Below, one piece after another: positions 1-9,611 of a stretch of DNA of 64,000 nt. Source of the stretch: Arachnia propionica (lineage in GTDB: Bacteria > Actinomycetota > Actinomycetes > Propionibacteriales > Propionibacteriaceae); assembly GCF_037055325.1 (NCBI RefSeq), contig NZ_CP146373.1:2232001-2296000 (forward strand), given 5' to 3'. Both the position numbers and the translations under genes were made by a program. Within the stretch, counting starts at the first letter, position 1. Each line of letters opens with the position of its first letter. The notes below the pieces were generated by a model. The model made no database searches and was not told the DNA's origin. It saw only the letters and a list, made by a program, of their open reading frames with translations.

Positions 1-1238
1 GCTACACCGACGATGATGAGGATGGAGGTCCCACCGAACGGGAAATTCTGGTTCGCGCCGACCGCGATGAACGCGAGGGTCGGAATCATCGAGATGACCG
101 CCAAATACAACGAACCTGGCGCGGTCAGACGGTTCAGCACGTAGGTCAGGTAACGCTCCGTAGGCTTGCCCGCACGGATACCGGGAATAAAACCGCCGTA
201 CTTCTTCATGTTGTCCGACACCTCCTCAGAGTTGAAGGTGATCGCGACGTAGAAGTAGCAGAAACCGACGATGAGCAGGAACTGCAGGGTGCTGTAAACC
301 CAACTGTTCGTGTGGAAATTGGCAGCTATCCACTGGCCGGTTTCCGACTCGGGCCGGAAGGTGGCATAAAGAATCGGTAGATAGAGGATGGAGCTGGCGA
401 AAATCACGGGAATGACACCGGACTGATTGACCTTCAGCGGGATGTAGGTGGTCGATCCCCCCACGAGCCTGCGTCCGACCATACGCTTGGCGTACTGCAC
501 GGGAACGCGCCGCTGTCCCTGCTCCATGAACAAGATGCCGAGCATCACGAGCAGACCGATGGCGATGATGGCCAGGAAGAGAAACCAACCGGTGGCCCCT
601 GGGTGGCTCTCCTTGATGGACCACAGGCCGGTCGGGAACTGAGCGGCGATCTGGGTGAAGATCAGCACGGACATGCCGTTGCCGACGCCACGATCGGTGA
701 TCAGCTCGCCCAGCCACATGATCACGACGGTCCCGGCGGTCATGGTGAGCACCATCGTGATCAGCGGGAAGAGCTCCTGTGCGTAGAGGATGGGCCGGCT
801 GCACTGCAACAGCTGGCCCGTGCGCGCCATGGTGACGAATGCCGTCGCCTGGAGCAGCGCCAGGACGAGGGTGAGATACCGCGTGTATTGCGTGATCTTG
901 GCCTGCCCGGCGGCGCCCTCCTTGCGGAGGGCCTCCAGCCGCGGGATCACCACTGCGAGCAGCTGCAGGATGATCGAGGACGTGATGTAGGGCATCACGC
1001 CCAGGGCGAAGATCGTCAGGTGAAGCAGGGCACCGCCCGAGAACAGGTTGATCAGGGAGTAGAGCCCGGCCTTCGAACCTGTCGTTGCATCTGCCACGCA
1101 TGCGTTCAACGCCTGCATGTTCACGTTCGGGGCAGGGATGGTGGAACCGAGGCGGAACACCAGAAGGATCCCAAGCGTGAAGAAGATCTTCTTGCGCAGC
1201 TCAGGTGTTTTGAACGCGCTAGCGAAGGCGGAGAGCAT
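1..1238 (-). CDS. secY: Protein translocase subunit SecY (3' end cut by window edge)
   Basis: SecY is the multi-spanning core of the SecYEG channel that moves unfolded proteins across or into the cytoplasmic membrane. The minus-strand frame begins MLSAFASAFKTPELRKK and runs open to the window edge with about 412 residues visible, including the plug-region N-terminus, alternating hydrophobic segments and the later conserved stretch EVSDNMKKYGGFIPGIR. The start at 1238 is preceded by GAAAGAGGGG about 5 bases upstream. The gene would normally follow rplO in the spc operon. Here a plus-strand epimerase gene and a strong terminator lie between them, so secY must have its own promoter in 1239-1498. 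The last residues lie outside the window. Confidence 0.95.
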   Translation of the reverse strand, partial: MLSAFASAFKTPELRKKIFFTLGILLVFRLGSTIPAPNVNMQALNACVADATTGSKAGLYSLINLFSGGALLHLTIFALGVMPYITSSIILQLLAVVIPRLEALRKEGAAGQAKITQYTRYLTLVLALLQATAFVTMARTGQLLQCSRPILYAQELFPLITMVLTMTAGTVVIMWLGELITDRGVGNGMSVLIFTQIAAQFPTGLWSIKESHPGATGWFLFLAIIAIGLLVMLGILFMEQGQRRVPVQYAKRMVGRRLVGGSTTYIPLKVNQSGVIPVIFASSILYLPILYATFRPESETGQWIAANFHTNSWVYSTLQFLLIVGFCYFYVAITFNSEEVSDNMKKYGGFIPGIRAGKPTERYLTYVLNRLTAPGSLYLAVISMIPTLAFIAVGANQNFPFGGTSILIIVGV

Positions 1239-1498
1239 CCGGCCCCTCTTTCAGTTGCTCAGCAAATTACCCGTCGCCCATCTCAGGCAACCCAGGCAGC
1301 GTACCAAGGGGCACGCGCATTCCCCAATGCCGCGCCACGGATGAGACCTCACGGGGGTGTCGGGCTACCGCCCCGGCGCGCACCCGTACCTCTCCGATGC
1401 GCAACTCTTCCCGAGGGTATTGCATACTTCCGGCCAGCTCTCCTATGCTTCCCGCATTGATTTCGCGACGTGACTATCGTCGTTGGTTGGGGGACATC

Positions 1499-2680
1499 AT
1501 GAAAAAAGTAATGACCGTGTACGGGACCCGTCCCGAGGGCATCAAGATGGCACCTGTCATCCGACGCCTGGAGGAGGACTCGCGTTTCGAGTCGATCTCG
1601 GTGGTCACGGGGCAGCACCGCGAGATGCTGGACCAGGTGAGTGAGGTTCTGGGAATCACCCCGACGCACGACCTCAACGTTTTCGCACCAGGCCAGACCC
1701 TCAATGAGATCATGGCCCACATCATCACACTGCTCGATCCCATTCTCGAGATGCAGCGCCCAGATGCCGTCGTGGTCCAGGGCGACACCGCCACCGTCGC
1801 CGCAGCGGCCCTGACTAGTTTCAACCGCCACATTCCCGTCGTCCATTTGGAGGCGGGACTTCGCAGCGGCGACATCGCTGCCCCGTTCCCGGAGGAGGCC
1901 AACCGCAGCATCGCGACACGGATCAGTTCCCTCCATCTGGCACCAACCCGGCAGTGCCGGTACAACCTGGAGCGGGAAGGCATCCGCGGTGAGCACATCG
2001 TTGTCACTGGCAACACCGTCATCGACGCTCTGATGCGCGCGGTAGATGCCGGGATCCCCATCCGGGACGAAAAGATCCGCCACGTGGTCGCCTCGGGAGC
2101 ACCGATCCTGCTGGTCACCGCTCATCGCCGGGAAAACTGGGGTCTACCCATGGAACGGATCGGTCGCGCCGTCGCCCGTTTGGCGCGTCGTCATCCCGAG
2201 CTTCACGTCATCCTGCCAGCCCATCTGAATCCCATCGTCCGGCACTGCCTGCTACCTCCCCTAGTCGGCCTGGACAACGTCATCGCCTGCGATCCTCTCC
2301 CCTACGGCGAGTTCATCCAGGTCCTGAAAGCCTCGAGCATCGTACTGACGGATTCCGGGGGTTTGCAGGAGGAGGCGCCGGCCCTTGGCAAACCCGTCCT
2401 GGTACTGCGCGAGAGAACGGATCGCCCTGAGGCGATCGAGGTCGGAGCGGCTCGCCTGGTCGGCACTGACGAAGAGATCATCCTCGCGGAAGCCACCAGC
2501 CTGCTTGAAGGACTTGCCCGACGAGCACCGGTCCCTGAACCAGTCAATCCATACGGCGACGGCGCAGCCGCCGTACGTGCGGTCGCCGGCATCGCTGCAT
2601 TCCTTGGCGTCGGCGACCCCCTCCCTGACTTCGTCAGTCGCACCCCGGCGCGGACCTGGCCGTTGATCAAATCCGCCTGA
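1499..2680 (+). CDS. wecB: UDP-N-acetylglucosamine 2-epimerase (non-hydrolysing)
   Basis: This enzyme interconverts UDP-GlcNAc and UDP-ManNAc in the cytoplasm, feeding cell-wall teichoic/teichuronic or capsule polymers. The 393-residue product has the family length. It starts MKKVMTVYGTRPEGIKMAPV, then shows the family motifs VVQGDTAT, LEAGLRSGD, PFPEEANR, VTAHRREN and TDSGGLQEEAP. An upstream in-frame ATG at 1397 exists, but 1499 has a purine-rich ribosome site (GGTTGGGGGAC) and matches the family N-terminus. It is on the opposite strand to all the surrounding ribosomal genes, divergent from secY and convergent with rplO. No glycan-synthesis neighbours are visible, so the polymer it serves is unknown. 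Confidence 0.93.
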   Translation: MKKVMTVYGTRPEGIKMAPVIRRLEEDSRFESISVVTGQHREMLDQVSEVLGITPTHDLNVFAPGQTLNEIMAHIITLLDPILEMQRPDAVVVQGDTATVAAAALTSFNRHIPVVHLEAGLRSGDIAAPFPEEANRSIATRISSLHLAPTRQCRYNLEREGIRGEHIVVTGNTVIDALMRAVDAGIPIRDEKIRHVVASGAPILLVTAHRRENWGLPMERIGRAVARLARRHPELHVILPAHLNPIVRHCLLPPLVGLDNVIACDPLPYGEFIQVLKASSIVLTDSGGLQEEAPALGKPVLVLRERTDRPEAIEVGAARLVGTDEEIILAEATSLLEGLARRAPVPEPVNPYGDGAAAVRAVAGIAAFLGVGDPLPDFVSRTPARTWPLIKSA

Positions 2681-2688
2681 GACACGAA

Positions 2689-2730
2689 GGGGCCGGGTGG
2701 CCGATCCTCAAGGATCAGCCACCCGGCCCC
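2689..2730. terminator. Bidirectional hairpin terminator between wecB and rplO
   Basis: GGGGCCGGGTGGC (2689-2701) is perfectly complementary to GCCACCCGGCCCC (2718-2730), and the 16-base interior holds a further GATCC/GGATC pairing. The hairpin lies between the convergent ends of wecB (2680) and rplO (2750), so it can stop transcripts from both sides. Confidence 0.88.
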
Positions 2731-2749
2731 TGTGTCATGCTGTTGCCGT

Positions 2750-3190
2750 TCAGGCCTCCACTGCAGACCCACCAGCAGCTGCCAGCTTCTCCTTCGCGGA
2801 GTTCGAAAACGCGTCAGCCGTCACGTTGAGAGCAACGTTGATGTCACCGCCGCCCAGCACCTTGACGAGCGTGCCGCCACGCACGGCACCGGCCTCGACA
2901 AGATCCTCCACCGTGACGGCTCCCCCCTTGGGGAACAGCTCGGCGAGACGACCGACATTGACGACCTGGTACTCCACGCGGAACGGGTTCGTGAACCCCT
3001 TGAGTTTCGGGATCCGCATGTGCATCGGCATCTGACCGCCCTCGAAGTTCGCCGGGACGTTCTTGCGAGCACCCGTACCCTTCGTGCCACGACCAGCGGT
3101 CTTGCCCTTGGACGCCTCACCACGACCCACGCGGGTCTTAGCGGTATTGGCCCCCGGCGCGGGGCGCAGGTGATGAATCTTGAGAGCCAT
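2750..3190 (-). CDS. rplO: 50S ribosomal protein L15
   Basis: L15 (uL15) is a late-assembling 23S rRNA-binding protein of the large subunit. The 146-residue product opens [20 protein letters not shown] and carries the glycine-rich basic segment [21 protein letters not shown] typical of the family, followed by [11 protein letters not shown]. It is of normal length. Its start codon shares a base with the stop of rpmD (TAATG), so the two are translationally coupled. It is the last gene of this block: a perfect 13-bp hairpin follows 20 bases after the stop, and secY is not in the same transcript. Confidence 0.98.
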   Translation of the reverse strand: MALKIHHLRPAPGANTAKTRVGRGEASKGKTAGRGTKGTGARKNVPANFEGGQMPMHMRIPKLKGFTNPFRVEYQVVNVGRLAELFPKGGAVTVEDLVEAGAVRGGTLVKVLGGGDINVALNVTADAFSNSAKEKLAAAGGSAVEA

Positions 3191-3372
3191 TAGTTGACCT
3201 CTTCCACTTTCACGAGGTGGGCGACGGTACGGATCATGCCGAGCACCTCGGGGCGGTCCTCGCGCACCACGGTCTGACCGATGCGCTTCAGCCCCAGGGT
3301 ACGCAGCGTGTCCCGCTGGTAGTCCTTGCCGCCAACCTTCGACTTGATCTGGGTGATCCTCAGTTCAGCCAT
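3190..3372 (-). CDS. rpmD: 50S ribosomal protein L30
   Basis: L30 (uL30) is a small protein on the surface of the large subunit. The product is 60 residues, the normal bacterial length, opening [16 protein letters not shown] and containing [13 protein letters not shown], the family core. The frame is open further upstream, but the ATG at 3372 overlaps the stop of rpsE (TGATG) and gives the canonical N-terminus. It is coupled to rplO downstream by a one-base overlap. Confidence 0.97.
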   Translation of the reverse strand: MAELRITQIKSKVGGKDYQRDTLRTLGLKRIGQTVVREDRPEVLGMIRTVAHLVKVEEVN

Positions 3373-3977
3373 CAGCCGGCCACCTCCTCCTTGCGTGCCC
3401 GGAGCAGTGCCGCCGGGGCGACGTCCTCGACCGGCAGGCCACGTCGTTTCGCGACGGCTTCCGGTTCCTCGAGCTGCTGCAGGGCATCCACCGTCGCGTG
3501 AACGACGTTGATGGCATTGGCCGAGCCGAGCGACTTGGCCAGCACGTCGTGCACACCCGCGCATTCGAGCACTGCACGGGCCGATCCACCGGCGATGACA
3601 CCGGTACCCGGCGAGGCGGGGCGCAGAAGCACCACGCCAGCGGCCTTCTCACCCTGCACGGGGTGCGGGATGGTGCGCTGGATCAACGGCACGCGGAAGA
3701 AGTGTTTCTTGGCCTCCTCCACGCCCTTGGCGATGGCGGCAGGCACCTCCTTCGCCTTGCCGTAGCCGACGCCGACCATGCCCTCGCCGTCACCGACGAC
3801 CACCAGGGCGGTGAAGCTGAAACGACGCCCACCCTGGACGACCTTGGCGACGCGGTTGATGGCGACCACGCGCTCGAGATACTGATTCTTCTCTTCCCTG
3901 GAAGCCTGGCCACGACGATCGTCACGGCCACGACGCTCCCCACCGCGGCGATCACCGCGCTGCTGGGTTTCACTCAT
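3372..3977 (-). CDS. rpsE: 30S ribosomal protein S5
   Basis: S5 (uS5) sits near the mRNA entry site of the small subunit and contributes to decoding fidelity. The 201-residue product has an Arg/Gly/Asp-rich N-terminal tail of about 28 residues ([20 protein letters not shown]), common in actinobacteria, then the S5 N-terminal domain ([20 protein letters not shown]), the [10 protein letters not shown] loop and the C-terminal domain with [13 protein letters not shown]. The start at 3977 was chosen over a further upstream in-frame codon because GAGAGGATAGGGAA precedes it and the tail matches actinobacterial S5. It overlaps rpmD by one base. Confidence 0.97.
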   Translation of the reverse strand: MSETQQRGDRRGGERRGRDDRRGQASREEKNQYLERVVAINRVAKVVQGGRRFSFTALVVVGDGEGMVGVGYGKAKEVPAAIAKGVEEAKKHFFRVPLIQRTIPHPVQGEKAAGVVLLRPASPGTGVIAGGSARAVLECAGVHDVLAKSLGSANAINVVHATVDALQQLEEPEAVAKRRGLPVEDVAPAALLRARKEEVAG

Positions 3978-4002
3978 CGTGTTCCCTATCCTCTCGTCGT
4001 TC

Positions 4003-4386
4003 TCAGAATCCGAGACCGGCCTCGCGCGCCGCATCGGCGAGCGCGGCGATCCGGCCGTGGTACTTGTTCCCTGCGCGGTCGAAGACGACATTCTCGACAC
4101 CGGCTTTCTTCGCACGCTGGGCGATGATCTCCCCCACCTTGCGAGCTTTGGCGGACTTGTCGCCCTCCGCCGCCCTCAGATCGGCTTCCATGGTGGAAGC
4201 GGATGCCAAGGTGTGGCCGATGGTGTCGTCGATCACCTGCACGTACAAGTGACGCGCGGAGCGGGTGACCACCATGCGAGGCCGCTCGGCGGTGCCATTG
4301 ATCTTCTTGCGGCCGCGCAGCTGACGGCGGGCGCGTGAGGCGGTCTTCGCCGCCAGGCCCTTGCGCTTGCCAAGCGAGATAGCCAT
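4003..4386 (-). CDS. rplR: 50S ribosomal protein L18
   Basis: L18 (uL18) binds 5S rRNA and helps dock it on the large subunit. The product is 127 residues and begins [20 protein letters not shown]. It contains [20 protein letters not shown] and ends with the family tail [19 protein letters not shown]. The start overlaps the stop of rplF (TAATG). A 25-base gap separates it from rpsE. Confidence 0.97.
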   Translation of the reverse strand: MAISLGKRKGLAAKTASRARRQLRGRKKINGTAERPRMVVTRSARHLYVQVIDDTIGHTLASASTMEADLRAAEGDKSAKARKVGEIIAQRAKKAGVENVVFDRAGNKYHGRIAALADAAREAGLGF

Positions 4387-4928
4387 TACTTACCAGCCTT
4401 TCCGGCCTTGCGGCGGACGTGCTCGCCCGCGTAGCGAACACCCTTACCCTTGTAGGGTTCGGGCTTGCGGATCTTGCGGATGTTCGCGGCGGTCTCACCG
4501 ACAAGCTGCTTGTCGATGCCGTGCACCGTGAACTTGGTCTGGGTCTCGACGGTGAAGGTAATGCCCTCCGGGGCGTTGACCACCACCGGGTGCGAGAACC
4601 CGAGGGCGAATTCGAGCTGGGTCGGGCCCTTCGCAATGACGCGGTAGCCGACACCCACGATCTCGAGTTTCTTCTCATATCCCTGGGTGACCCCGGTGAC
4701 CATGTTCGACACGAGGGTGCGGGTCAGGCCGTGCAGGGAACGGGACAGCCGCTCGTCGTTCGGGCGCGACACCTCCAGCTCTCCCTGCTCGTTCTTCGCG
4801 ACGGTGATGGGTTCGCGTACGGTGAATTTCAACTCACCCTTGGGACCCTTGACGGCCAGGTTCTGACCGTCGATCTTGACCTCGACGTTGGACGGGACCG
4901 CGACCGGGAGCTTGCCAATTCGTGACAT
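4386..4928 (-). CDS. rplF: 50S ribosomal protein L6
   Basis: L6 (uL6) lies at the factor-binding region near the sarcin-ricin loop. The 180-residue product has the two-domain layout: [17 protein letters not shown] at the start, VRALVSNM-like segment [20 protein letters not shown] in the middle and the signature [12 protein letters not shown] near the C-terminus. A strong ribosome site (AAGGAGATA) precedes the ATG at 4928. Confidence 0.98.
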   Translation of the reverse strand: MSRIGKLPVAVPSNVEVKIDGQNLAVKGPKGELKFTVREPITVAKNEQGELEVSRPNDERLSRSLHGLTRTLVSNMVTGVTQGYEKKLEIVGVGYRVIAKGPTQLEFALGFSHPVVVNAPEGITFTVETQTKFTVHGIDKQLVGETAANIRKIRKPEPYKGKGVRYAGEHVRRKAGKAGK

Positions 4929-4956
4929 TATCTATCTCCTTTTCAGTCTCGTCGGG

Positions 4957-5361
4957 TCACCAGACGTAGGCGAGCACTTCGCCACCCACGGACTTGGCGT
5001 TTGCTTGCTTGTCGGTCAGCAGGCCCTGGGATGTGGAGATGATGGCGATACCGAGACCGCCGAGCACCTTCGGGAGGGCCTTGGCCTTCGCGTAGACACG
5101 CAGACCGGGCTTGCTGATACGACGGAGTCCTGCGATGGAGCGCTCCCGCGAGTCACCGTACTTGAGGGTGACCTTGAGCACTTTGCCCACCTGTCCTTCG
5201 ACCTCGGTCAGTTCGAAGTTCGAGATGTAACCCTCGGCCTTCAGAATCTCCGCGATGCCGACCTTGATCTTCGACGACGGCATGGTCGTCGATTCCTGGT
5301 ACGCCTGATTGGCGTTACGCAGACGCGTGAGCATGTCTGCGATGGGATCAGTCATTGTCAT
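4957..5361 (-). CDS. rpsH: 30S ribosomal protein S8
   Basis: S8 (uS8) is a primary 16S rRNA-binding protein; in enterobacteria it is also the translational repressor of the spc operon. The product is 134 residues, opening [20 protein letters not shown] and ending with GGEVLAYVW. It contains the signature [13 protein letters not shown] second in-frame ATG two codons downstream is an equally possible start. A 92-base spacer separates it from rpsZ. Confidence 0.97.
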   Translation of the reverse strand: MTMTDPIADMLTRLRNANQAYQESTTMPSSKIKVGIAEILKAEGYISNFELTEVEGQVGKVLKVTLKYGDSRERSIAGLRRISKPGLRVYAKAKALPKVLGGLGIAIISTSQGLLTDKQANAKSVGGEVLAYVW

Positions 5362-5453
5362 GGCTGTTTGGCTTCTTTCTCGCCCCGGTTTCCCTCATGT
5401 GTGGGGACCTTTGGCAAATCGAAAATTGGAAGTTCTTCTCGTGGCGCTCTGGG

Positions 5454-5639
5454 TCACCAGGACGACTTGGTCACGCCGGGAAGCTGACCTGAGTGGGCGA
5501 GCTCACGCAGGCAGATACGGCACAGACCGAACTTGCGGTACACCGACTTGGGACGACCGCAGCGCTTGCAGCGGGTGTAGGCGCGCACACCGAACTTCGG
5601 CTTGCGGGACTGCTTGACCTTGAGTGCTGTCTTAGCCAT
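5454..5639 (-). CDS. rpsZ: 30S ribosomal protein S14, zinc-binding type (S14Z)
   Basis: S14 (uS14) sits in the head of the small subunit. This is the short zinc-dependent form of 61 residues: it has Cys24-x2-Cys27 and Cys40-x2-Cys43 ([10 protein letters not shown] and [11 protein letters not shown]). The zinc-independent S14 used under zinc limitation is longer and lacks these cysteines; no copy of it is in this window. It lies 9 bases downstream of rplE. Confidence 0.97.
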   Translation of the reverse strand: MAKTALKVKQSRKPKFGVRAYTRCKRCGRPKSVYRKFGLCRICLRELAHSGQLPGVTKSSW

Positions 5640-5648
5640 GGTTCACGC

Positions 5649-6269
5649 TCACTTCTTCTTCTTGGGCTGGAACGCGGGGCCGCGACCGCCCTTGACCGGC
5701 TTCGGATCGTCGACTGCCTTGAAGGGGAAGCCGAGGTGCTTCAGCAACGCACGACCCTCCTGGTCATTGGTGGCCGAGGTCACGAACGTGATGTCCATGC
5801 CACGGACGCGGTCGATCTTGTCCTGATCAATCTCCAGGAACATGACCTGCTCGTTCAACCCGAAGGTGTAGTTGCCCTTGCCGTCGAACTGGCGACCATT
5901 GAGGCCGCGGAAGTCGCGGATACGAGGCAGAGCCAGGGTCAACAGCCGGTCAGCGAACTCCCACATGCGGTTCCCACGCAGGGTGACGTGACAGCCGATG
6001 GGCATGCCCTCACGCAGCTTGAACTGAGCAATGGACTTGCGGGCCCTGGTGATGGTTGGCTTCTGACCGGTGATGACGGTCAGATCACGGACGGCACCGT
6101 CGATGATCTTGGAGTCACGCGCAGCCTCGCCGACGCCCATGTTGACCACGATCTTGGTCAGACCGGGAATCTGCATGACGTTGGCGTACTTGAACTCCTC
6201 CTGCAGGGCAGGGATGATCTGCTCGCGGTATTTCTTCTTCAGGCGCGGGATCTCAACGTCGCTGCTCAT
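5649..6269 (-). CDS. rplE: 50S ribosomal protein L5
   Basis: L5 (uL5) contacts 5S rRNA and the P-site tRNA in the central protuberance. The product is 206 residues, longer than the ~180 of E. coli because of short N- and C-terminal extensions (the tail ends in a run of lysines). Conserved stretches include [33 protein letters not shown] and [14 protein letters not shown]. The ATG overlaps the rplX stop (TGATG). Confidence 0.97.
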   Translation of the reverse strand: MSSDVEIPRLKKKYREQIIPALQEEFKYANVMQIPGLTKIVVNMGVGEAARDSKIIDGAVRDLTVITGQKPTITRARKSIAQFKLREGMPIGCHVTLRGNRMWEFADRLLTLALPRIRDFRGLNGRQFDGKGNYTFGLNEQVMFLEIDQDKIDRVRGMDITFVTSATNDQEGRALLKHLGFPFKAVDDPKPVKGGRGPAFQPKKKK

Positions 6270-6640
6270 CAGATCTCCTTCCCGGTCTTCTGGGCGATGC
6301 GAACGCTGCGCTGGGCCGGGTACTCGGACCCGTCGGAGCGCTTCTTGGTGACATCGACGCGCTTGTAGCCAACCCGGGTCACGACCTCCTTGCCGTCAAC
6401 TTTGGTGACGAGCTGGACGTTCGAGACGTGAATGGGGGCCTCAGAGCTGATGATGCCGCCCTCGATGCGCCGACCATCGGCACCCTGGGATTCGCGCTTG
6501 TGTCGTTTGATGACGTTGACGCCCTCGACGGTCACCTTCTGGGATCGGGGATCGACGGCGATGATCTCACCGGTCTTGCCCTTGTCCTTGCCCGCGATGA
6601 CCTTGACCCGGTCACCCTTCTTGACGTGGAGCGAGTTCAT
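6269..6640 (-). CDS. rplX: 50S ribosomal protein L24
   Basis: L24 (uL24) is an assembly-initiator protein of the large subunit. The 123-residue product opens with the KOW motif ([20 protein letters not shown]), followed by [14 protein letters not shown]. It has an actinobacterial C-terminal extension of about 20 residues ([17 protein letters not shown]). It lies 2 bases downstream of rplN and overlaps rplE by one base. Confidence 0.97.
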   Translation of the reverse strand: MNSLHVKKGDRVKVIAGKDKGKTGEIIAVDPRSQKVTVEGVNVIKRHKRESQGADGRRIEGGIISSEAPIHVSNVQLVTKVDGKEVVTRVGYKRVDVTKKRSDGSEYPAQRSVRIAQKTGKEI

Positions 6641-6642
6641 CC

Positions 6643-7011
6643 TCAGATCACCTCCGGGGCGAGCGAGACGATGCGCATGAACTTCTTTTCACGCAGTTCC
6701 CGCGCCACCGGGCCGAAGATACGGGTGCCGCGGGGCTCCCCGTCGCTCTTCAGGATGACGGCGGCGTTCTCGTCGAATTTGATGTACGAGCCGTCGCCGC
6801 GGCGACGCTCCTTGACTGTACGCACTACAACGGCCCTGACGACTTCGCCCTTCTTGACGTTGCCGCCGGGGATCGCGTCCTTGACCGTGGCGACGATGGT
6901 GTCACCGAGGTAGGCGTAACGACGCTTCGAGCCACCGAGAACGCGGATGCACAAGAGTTCCTTGGCACCAGTGTTGTCGGCGACCTTGAGTCGCGACTCC
7001 TGCTGGATCAT
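6643..7011 (-). CDS. rplN: 50S ribosomal protein L14
   Basis: L14 (uL14) forms an intersubunit bridge. The product is 122 residues, the invariant family length, opening [20 protein letters not shown] and containing [15 protein letters not shown] and [11 protein letters not shown]. The frame stays open for 18 codons upstream, but the ATG at 7011 has GGAGGAGAAC 4-13 bases before it and gives the canonical N-terminus. It is the first gene of the block rplN-rplO, equivalent to the enterobacterial spc operon. Here it is detached from rpsQ by 3.5 kb of unrelated genes. Confidence 0.98.
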   Translation of the reverse strand: MIQQESRLKVADNTGAKELLCIRVLGGSKRRYAYLGDTIVATVKDAIPGGNVKKGEVVRAVVVRTVKERRRGDGSYIKFDENAAVILKSDGEPRGTRIFGPVARELREKKFMRIVSLAPEVI

Positions 7012-7379
7012 TTGTTCTCCTCCGTCCGACCGGTTCCCGGGCCCGGGCCTGGTCGGAACTCGCATGATGAACCCCCTGGATTTTGCCAGGAGGCGCCCCG
7101 GGCCTCGGGCACGGGGATTTCGTCACCCGAGAGAGGTCCCCAACCGGATACCCGGAGGGCACAGACTCAAGGCAACTTGCCAAGAGTACCCCACGGGACC
7201 TCGCCAGGCGAAACCGATACACCAGAGCGGCAGGAACTGCCCTGGCCCTGGAGGCCATTCGCCCTCGGAACGAAGCTCCACGCCCACGCCTGCTCGCGGG
7301 TTTCACCGGTGGATACGTGGTCGTGGACGGTCTTCTACAAAAGTCCTCGGCGGTACTATCACCCCACTTTCCCAGCACA
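7012..7379 (-). promoter_or_regulatory. Leader/promoter region of the rplN-rplO block
   Basis: This 368-base gap must hold the promoter of the rplN-rplO block, because the neighbouring PQQ-like gene (ending at 7380) and the terminator after rpsQ separate it from the S10 block. I see no convincing -35/-10 pair. A TACTCT hexamer on the minus strand near 7185-7190 lacks a matching -35. A small palindrome GGCAACTTGCC lies at 7171-7181. No coding frame here looks real. Confidence 0.45.
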
Positions 7380-8828
7380 TCATCTCAGCACGGCGAACTT
7401 ATCCTCGCTACGCAGGATCAGGTATTGATCGTCCTGCTCGATGTAGGTGTAGTCATCGAAAGTCTGTGTCCACAGTTTCTCCGATTGTCCAGCTCTGATC
7501 GCGACAAGCTCCACCCCTTTCCCCCTGTCATCGGATGCCACGATGTCGCCGCCCGCTGTTCGAAACACCACTCGCCCGGACGCAACCGAATGTTTCTCCA
7601 GCCCGATCTCCCCCGTGTCCATATTGGCAATTCCCACGTTCAAGGTCTGCGCCTCCGCGAACAACACCACCGGCTGTCCTTCGTGATCAAAGATGATCGG
7701 ATATCCATTGCCCCAGTTTTGTCTCCACCGCACATCCCCGGTGCGGGGATCGAGACGTTCGATCATCTCGCCCCGCCGCGACCCTATGAGCAGGACATCC
7801 TTGAAAACATGGAGCGGCCCCCCGGAGTCTGCCTTCTGCCAGAGCTGGTTTCCCGTCGAGTCGTAAGCGCTCAGACGACCTTTTTCCTGTTCGGATGTGA
7901 CGATGACTCCACTGACACGCACGAAAGTCGTTGAGTCGTCCTTCCACGGGGGCGGACTGCCGTCGTCAAGGGACAGAGACTTGAAACAGCTGATCTCGGC
8001 CCCAAACTCGTTGATCCAACAGAAATCGGCAAATCCGTCGCGTTCCTTCACCGTGTACGCCCCCTCCTGCGGCACAATTTCCACCTCGGTACTCCACGCG
8101 ATGGCATCGGAATTCACGATGTCCGGTATGCGACTGATCTTCACGGTGCCAATACGTTCCTCATCCGGCTCGTAGCGGTACACCGCTTTCATGTCACCGC
8201 CGATGAGCGACCCATGGCCCAGGTCCAGTTCCCGCACGAATTCTCCGTTCGATGCCCTGTGAACCAGGAACCGGTTCTTTCCGACCGCATCCGTGACAAT
8301 CAGTCCGAAGAGTCCATCGGGTAATTTCGTGTGGATTTGGACGCTCACCGCACCGCTGACCCGGTCGCTGACGTCAACCGCCCATCGCTCCGAGCCATCA
8401 GCCCATGCGAGCATTCTGAGCCGGGCACCTCCCTCGGTGACATTGGGAATTACCAACAAGCCCTCCGCCGTCCCTCCCACGGCGCCACCCCGATGTTCAC
8501 TCTCCCACGCAATCTGCGGGGCTTGATTGAGTCCCGTCACGGGCTTGATGCTCTCCCCATCGCTCCCGCCTCGCAGGAGGAACCACCAGCTTCCGAATCC
8601 TGCGACAGCCACCAGGACAGCGGCCAGCATGATGAACAGAATTGTTCGGCCCCTGCGCGGCGCAGACGACGACTGCGGCGAGGCCGGCTGAGGGGTCATC
8701 GCTTCCTCCGAAACCTGTGAAGGTGTTCCGGAAAACCCCGGAGAGGAAGTAACGGGCCCTAACGGCGGCGGAATCATGTTCGGGCCCGGTCCACGATGCC
8801 CGTCGGGTGGGGTGTTGTGCTCGCTCAT
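7380..8828 (-). CDS. Membrane-anchored PQQ-like beta-propeller protein
   Basis: Function unknown. From the start at 8828 the product is 482 residues. It begins with a Pro/Ser-rich cytoplasmic segment of ~60 residues, then one membrane helix (about 61-84, TILFIMLAAVLVAVAGFGSW), then an exported domain with repeats of the PQQ-like kind (e.g. LSAYDSTGNQLWQK, RLDPRTGDVRWRQ, VAIRAGQSEKLWTQ), which usually fold as a beta-propeller. The ATG at 8828 follows GTGAGGATTGT; an in-frame start at 8948 is possible but has no better site and would add 40 non-membrane residues. It is divergent from the ferritin gene and sits between two ribosomal blocks. It could be a BamB-like surface scaffold or a sensor; nothing here decides. 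Confidence 0.75.
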   Translation of the reverse strand: MSEHNTPPDGHRGPGPNMIPPPLGPVTSSPGFSGTPSQVSEEAMTPQPASPQSSSAPRRGRTILFIMLAAVLVAVAGFGSWWFLLRGGSDGESIKPVTGLNQAPQIAWESEHRGGAVGGTAEGLLVIPNVTEGGARLRMLAWADGSERWAVDVSDRVSGAVSVQIHTKLPDGLFGLIVTDAVGKNRFLVHRASNGEFVRELDLGHGSLIGGDMKAVYRYEPDEERIGTVKISRIPDIVNSDAIAWSTEVEIVPQEGAYTVKERDGFADFCWINEFGAEISCFKSLSLDDGSPPPWKDDSTTFVRVSGVIVTSEQEKGRLSAYDSTGNQLWQKADSGGPLHVFKDVLLIGSRRGEMIERLDPRTGDVRWRQNWGNGYPIIFDHEGQPVVLFAEAQTLNVGIANMDTGEIGLEKHSVASGRVVFRTAGGDIVASDDRGKGVELVAIRAGQSEKLWTQTFDDYTYIEQDDQYLILRSEDKFAVLR

Positions 8829-9019
8829 ACAATCCTCACTGATCCAGTGAGCCCATTCTTGCGCATCGGGAACCGCGCGGGGAGAGATCGCGCGAACTGC
8901 TCCCGAGAGCCCACTGCATGGCTCTGGCGTCGTCGTCGTTTTGGCCATCCAGCGATTTTCGATAGCCGAACCTAACTGACGCGACGGTTTCCGGGGAAAG
9001 AACAGCTAGTCTCTTCAGC

Positions 9020-9520
9020 ATGGAACTTACTGGAAAGCTTAAGGAAGCCTTCAACGCCCAGGTCACCATGGAACTGACCGCCGCTGCCGTATACCGGCAG
9101 CTCTCCATCGATATGGAAGCCCTCGACCTGCCGGGCATCGCGGGTTGGTTCAAAGCCCAGTCCGCTGAAGAAGAAGTACACGCCGAGAAATTCATCGCCC
9201 ACATGTTGGATCGCGACGCCACGCCGCTGCTGGGCACCATCAAGGCCCAGACCAAGCATGTCACCACGGTCCTCGAGGCCTTCGAGGCCTCTCTCGCCCA
9301 CGAGAAGAAGGTGTCCGGGGCAATCCGCGATCTTTACCGTCTCGCCAGTTCAACCGATGACATCGACGCCCTTCCGCTGCTCAGCTGGTTCATTGACGAG
9401 CAGATTGAAGAGGAATCCACCGTCTCCGCCATCATCAGCCGAATCAAACTGATCGGCAATGACGGCAACGGCATCCTCCGCCTCGACGAGGAACTCGGCG
9501 GTCGCTCAACGCAGGCCTGA
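9020..9520 (+). CDS. ftn: Bacterial ferritin (non-haem)
   Basis: This protein should oxidise Fe(II) and store it as a mineral in a 24-subunit shell. The product is 166 residues, the usual length. The ferroxidase ligands are visible at the expected places: Glu18 (TMELTAAAVYRQL), Tyr25, Glu51 and His54 (SAEEEVHAEKF), and the later Glu cluster DEQIEEES. It lacks a haem-ligand context of bacterioferritin (no Met at position 52). No strong ribosome site precedes the ATG at 9020 and the gap to the divergent PQQ-like gene is under 200 bases, so the transcript may have a short leader. Iron regulation is likely from the family but no operator was identified. Confidence 0.93.
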   Translation: MELTGKLKEAFNAQVTMELTAAAVYRQLSIDMEALDLPGIAGWFKAQSAEEEVHAEKFIAHMLDRDATPLLGTIKAQTKHVTTVLEAFEASLAHEKKVSGAIRDLYRLASSTDDIDALPLLSWFIDEQIEEESTVSAIISRIKLIGNDGNGILRLDEELGGRSTQA

Positions 9521-9611
9521 GCCCATAGCCATCACACAGGCGCGGGGCGGCCTGATTCCCTCCTGGGAGTCAGGCCGTCCCGCGCCTCGTCAGATGCTGA
9601 AGTCATCTCGA

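Noticed and set aside
226-1101. A 291-codon minus-strand frame within secY
   Set aside because: The secY frame covers the same bases with clear family motifs; this frame is Arg/His/Pro-rich noise in another phase.
1349-2125. A 258-codon minus-strand frame opposite wecB
   Set aside because: It overlaps a certain gene on the other strand and has no motif or ribosome site.
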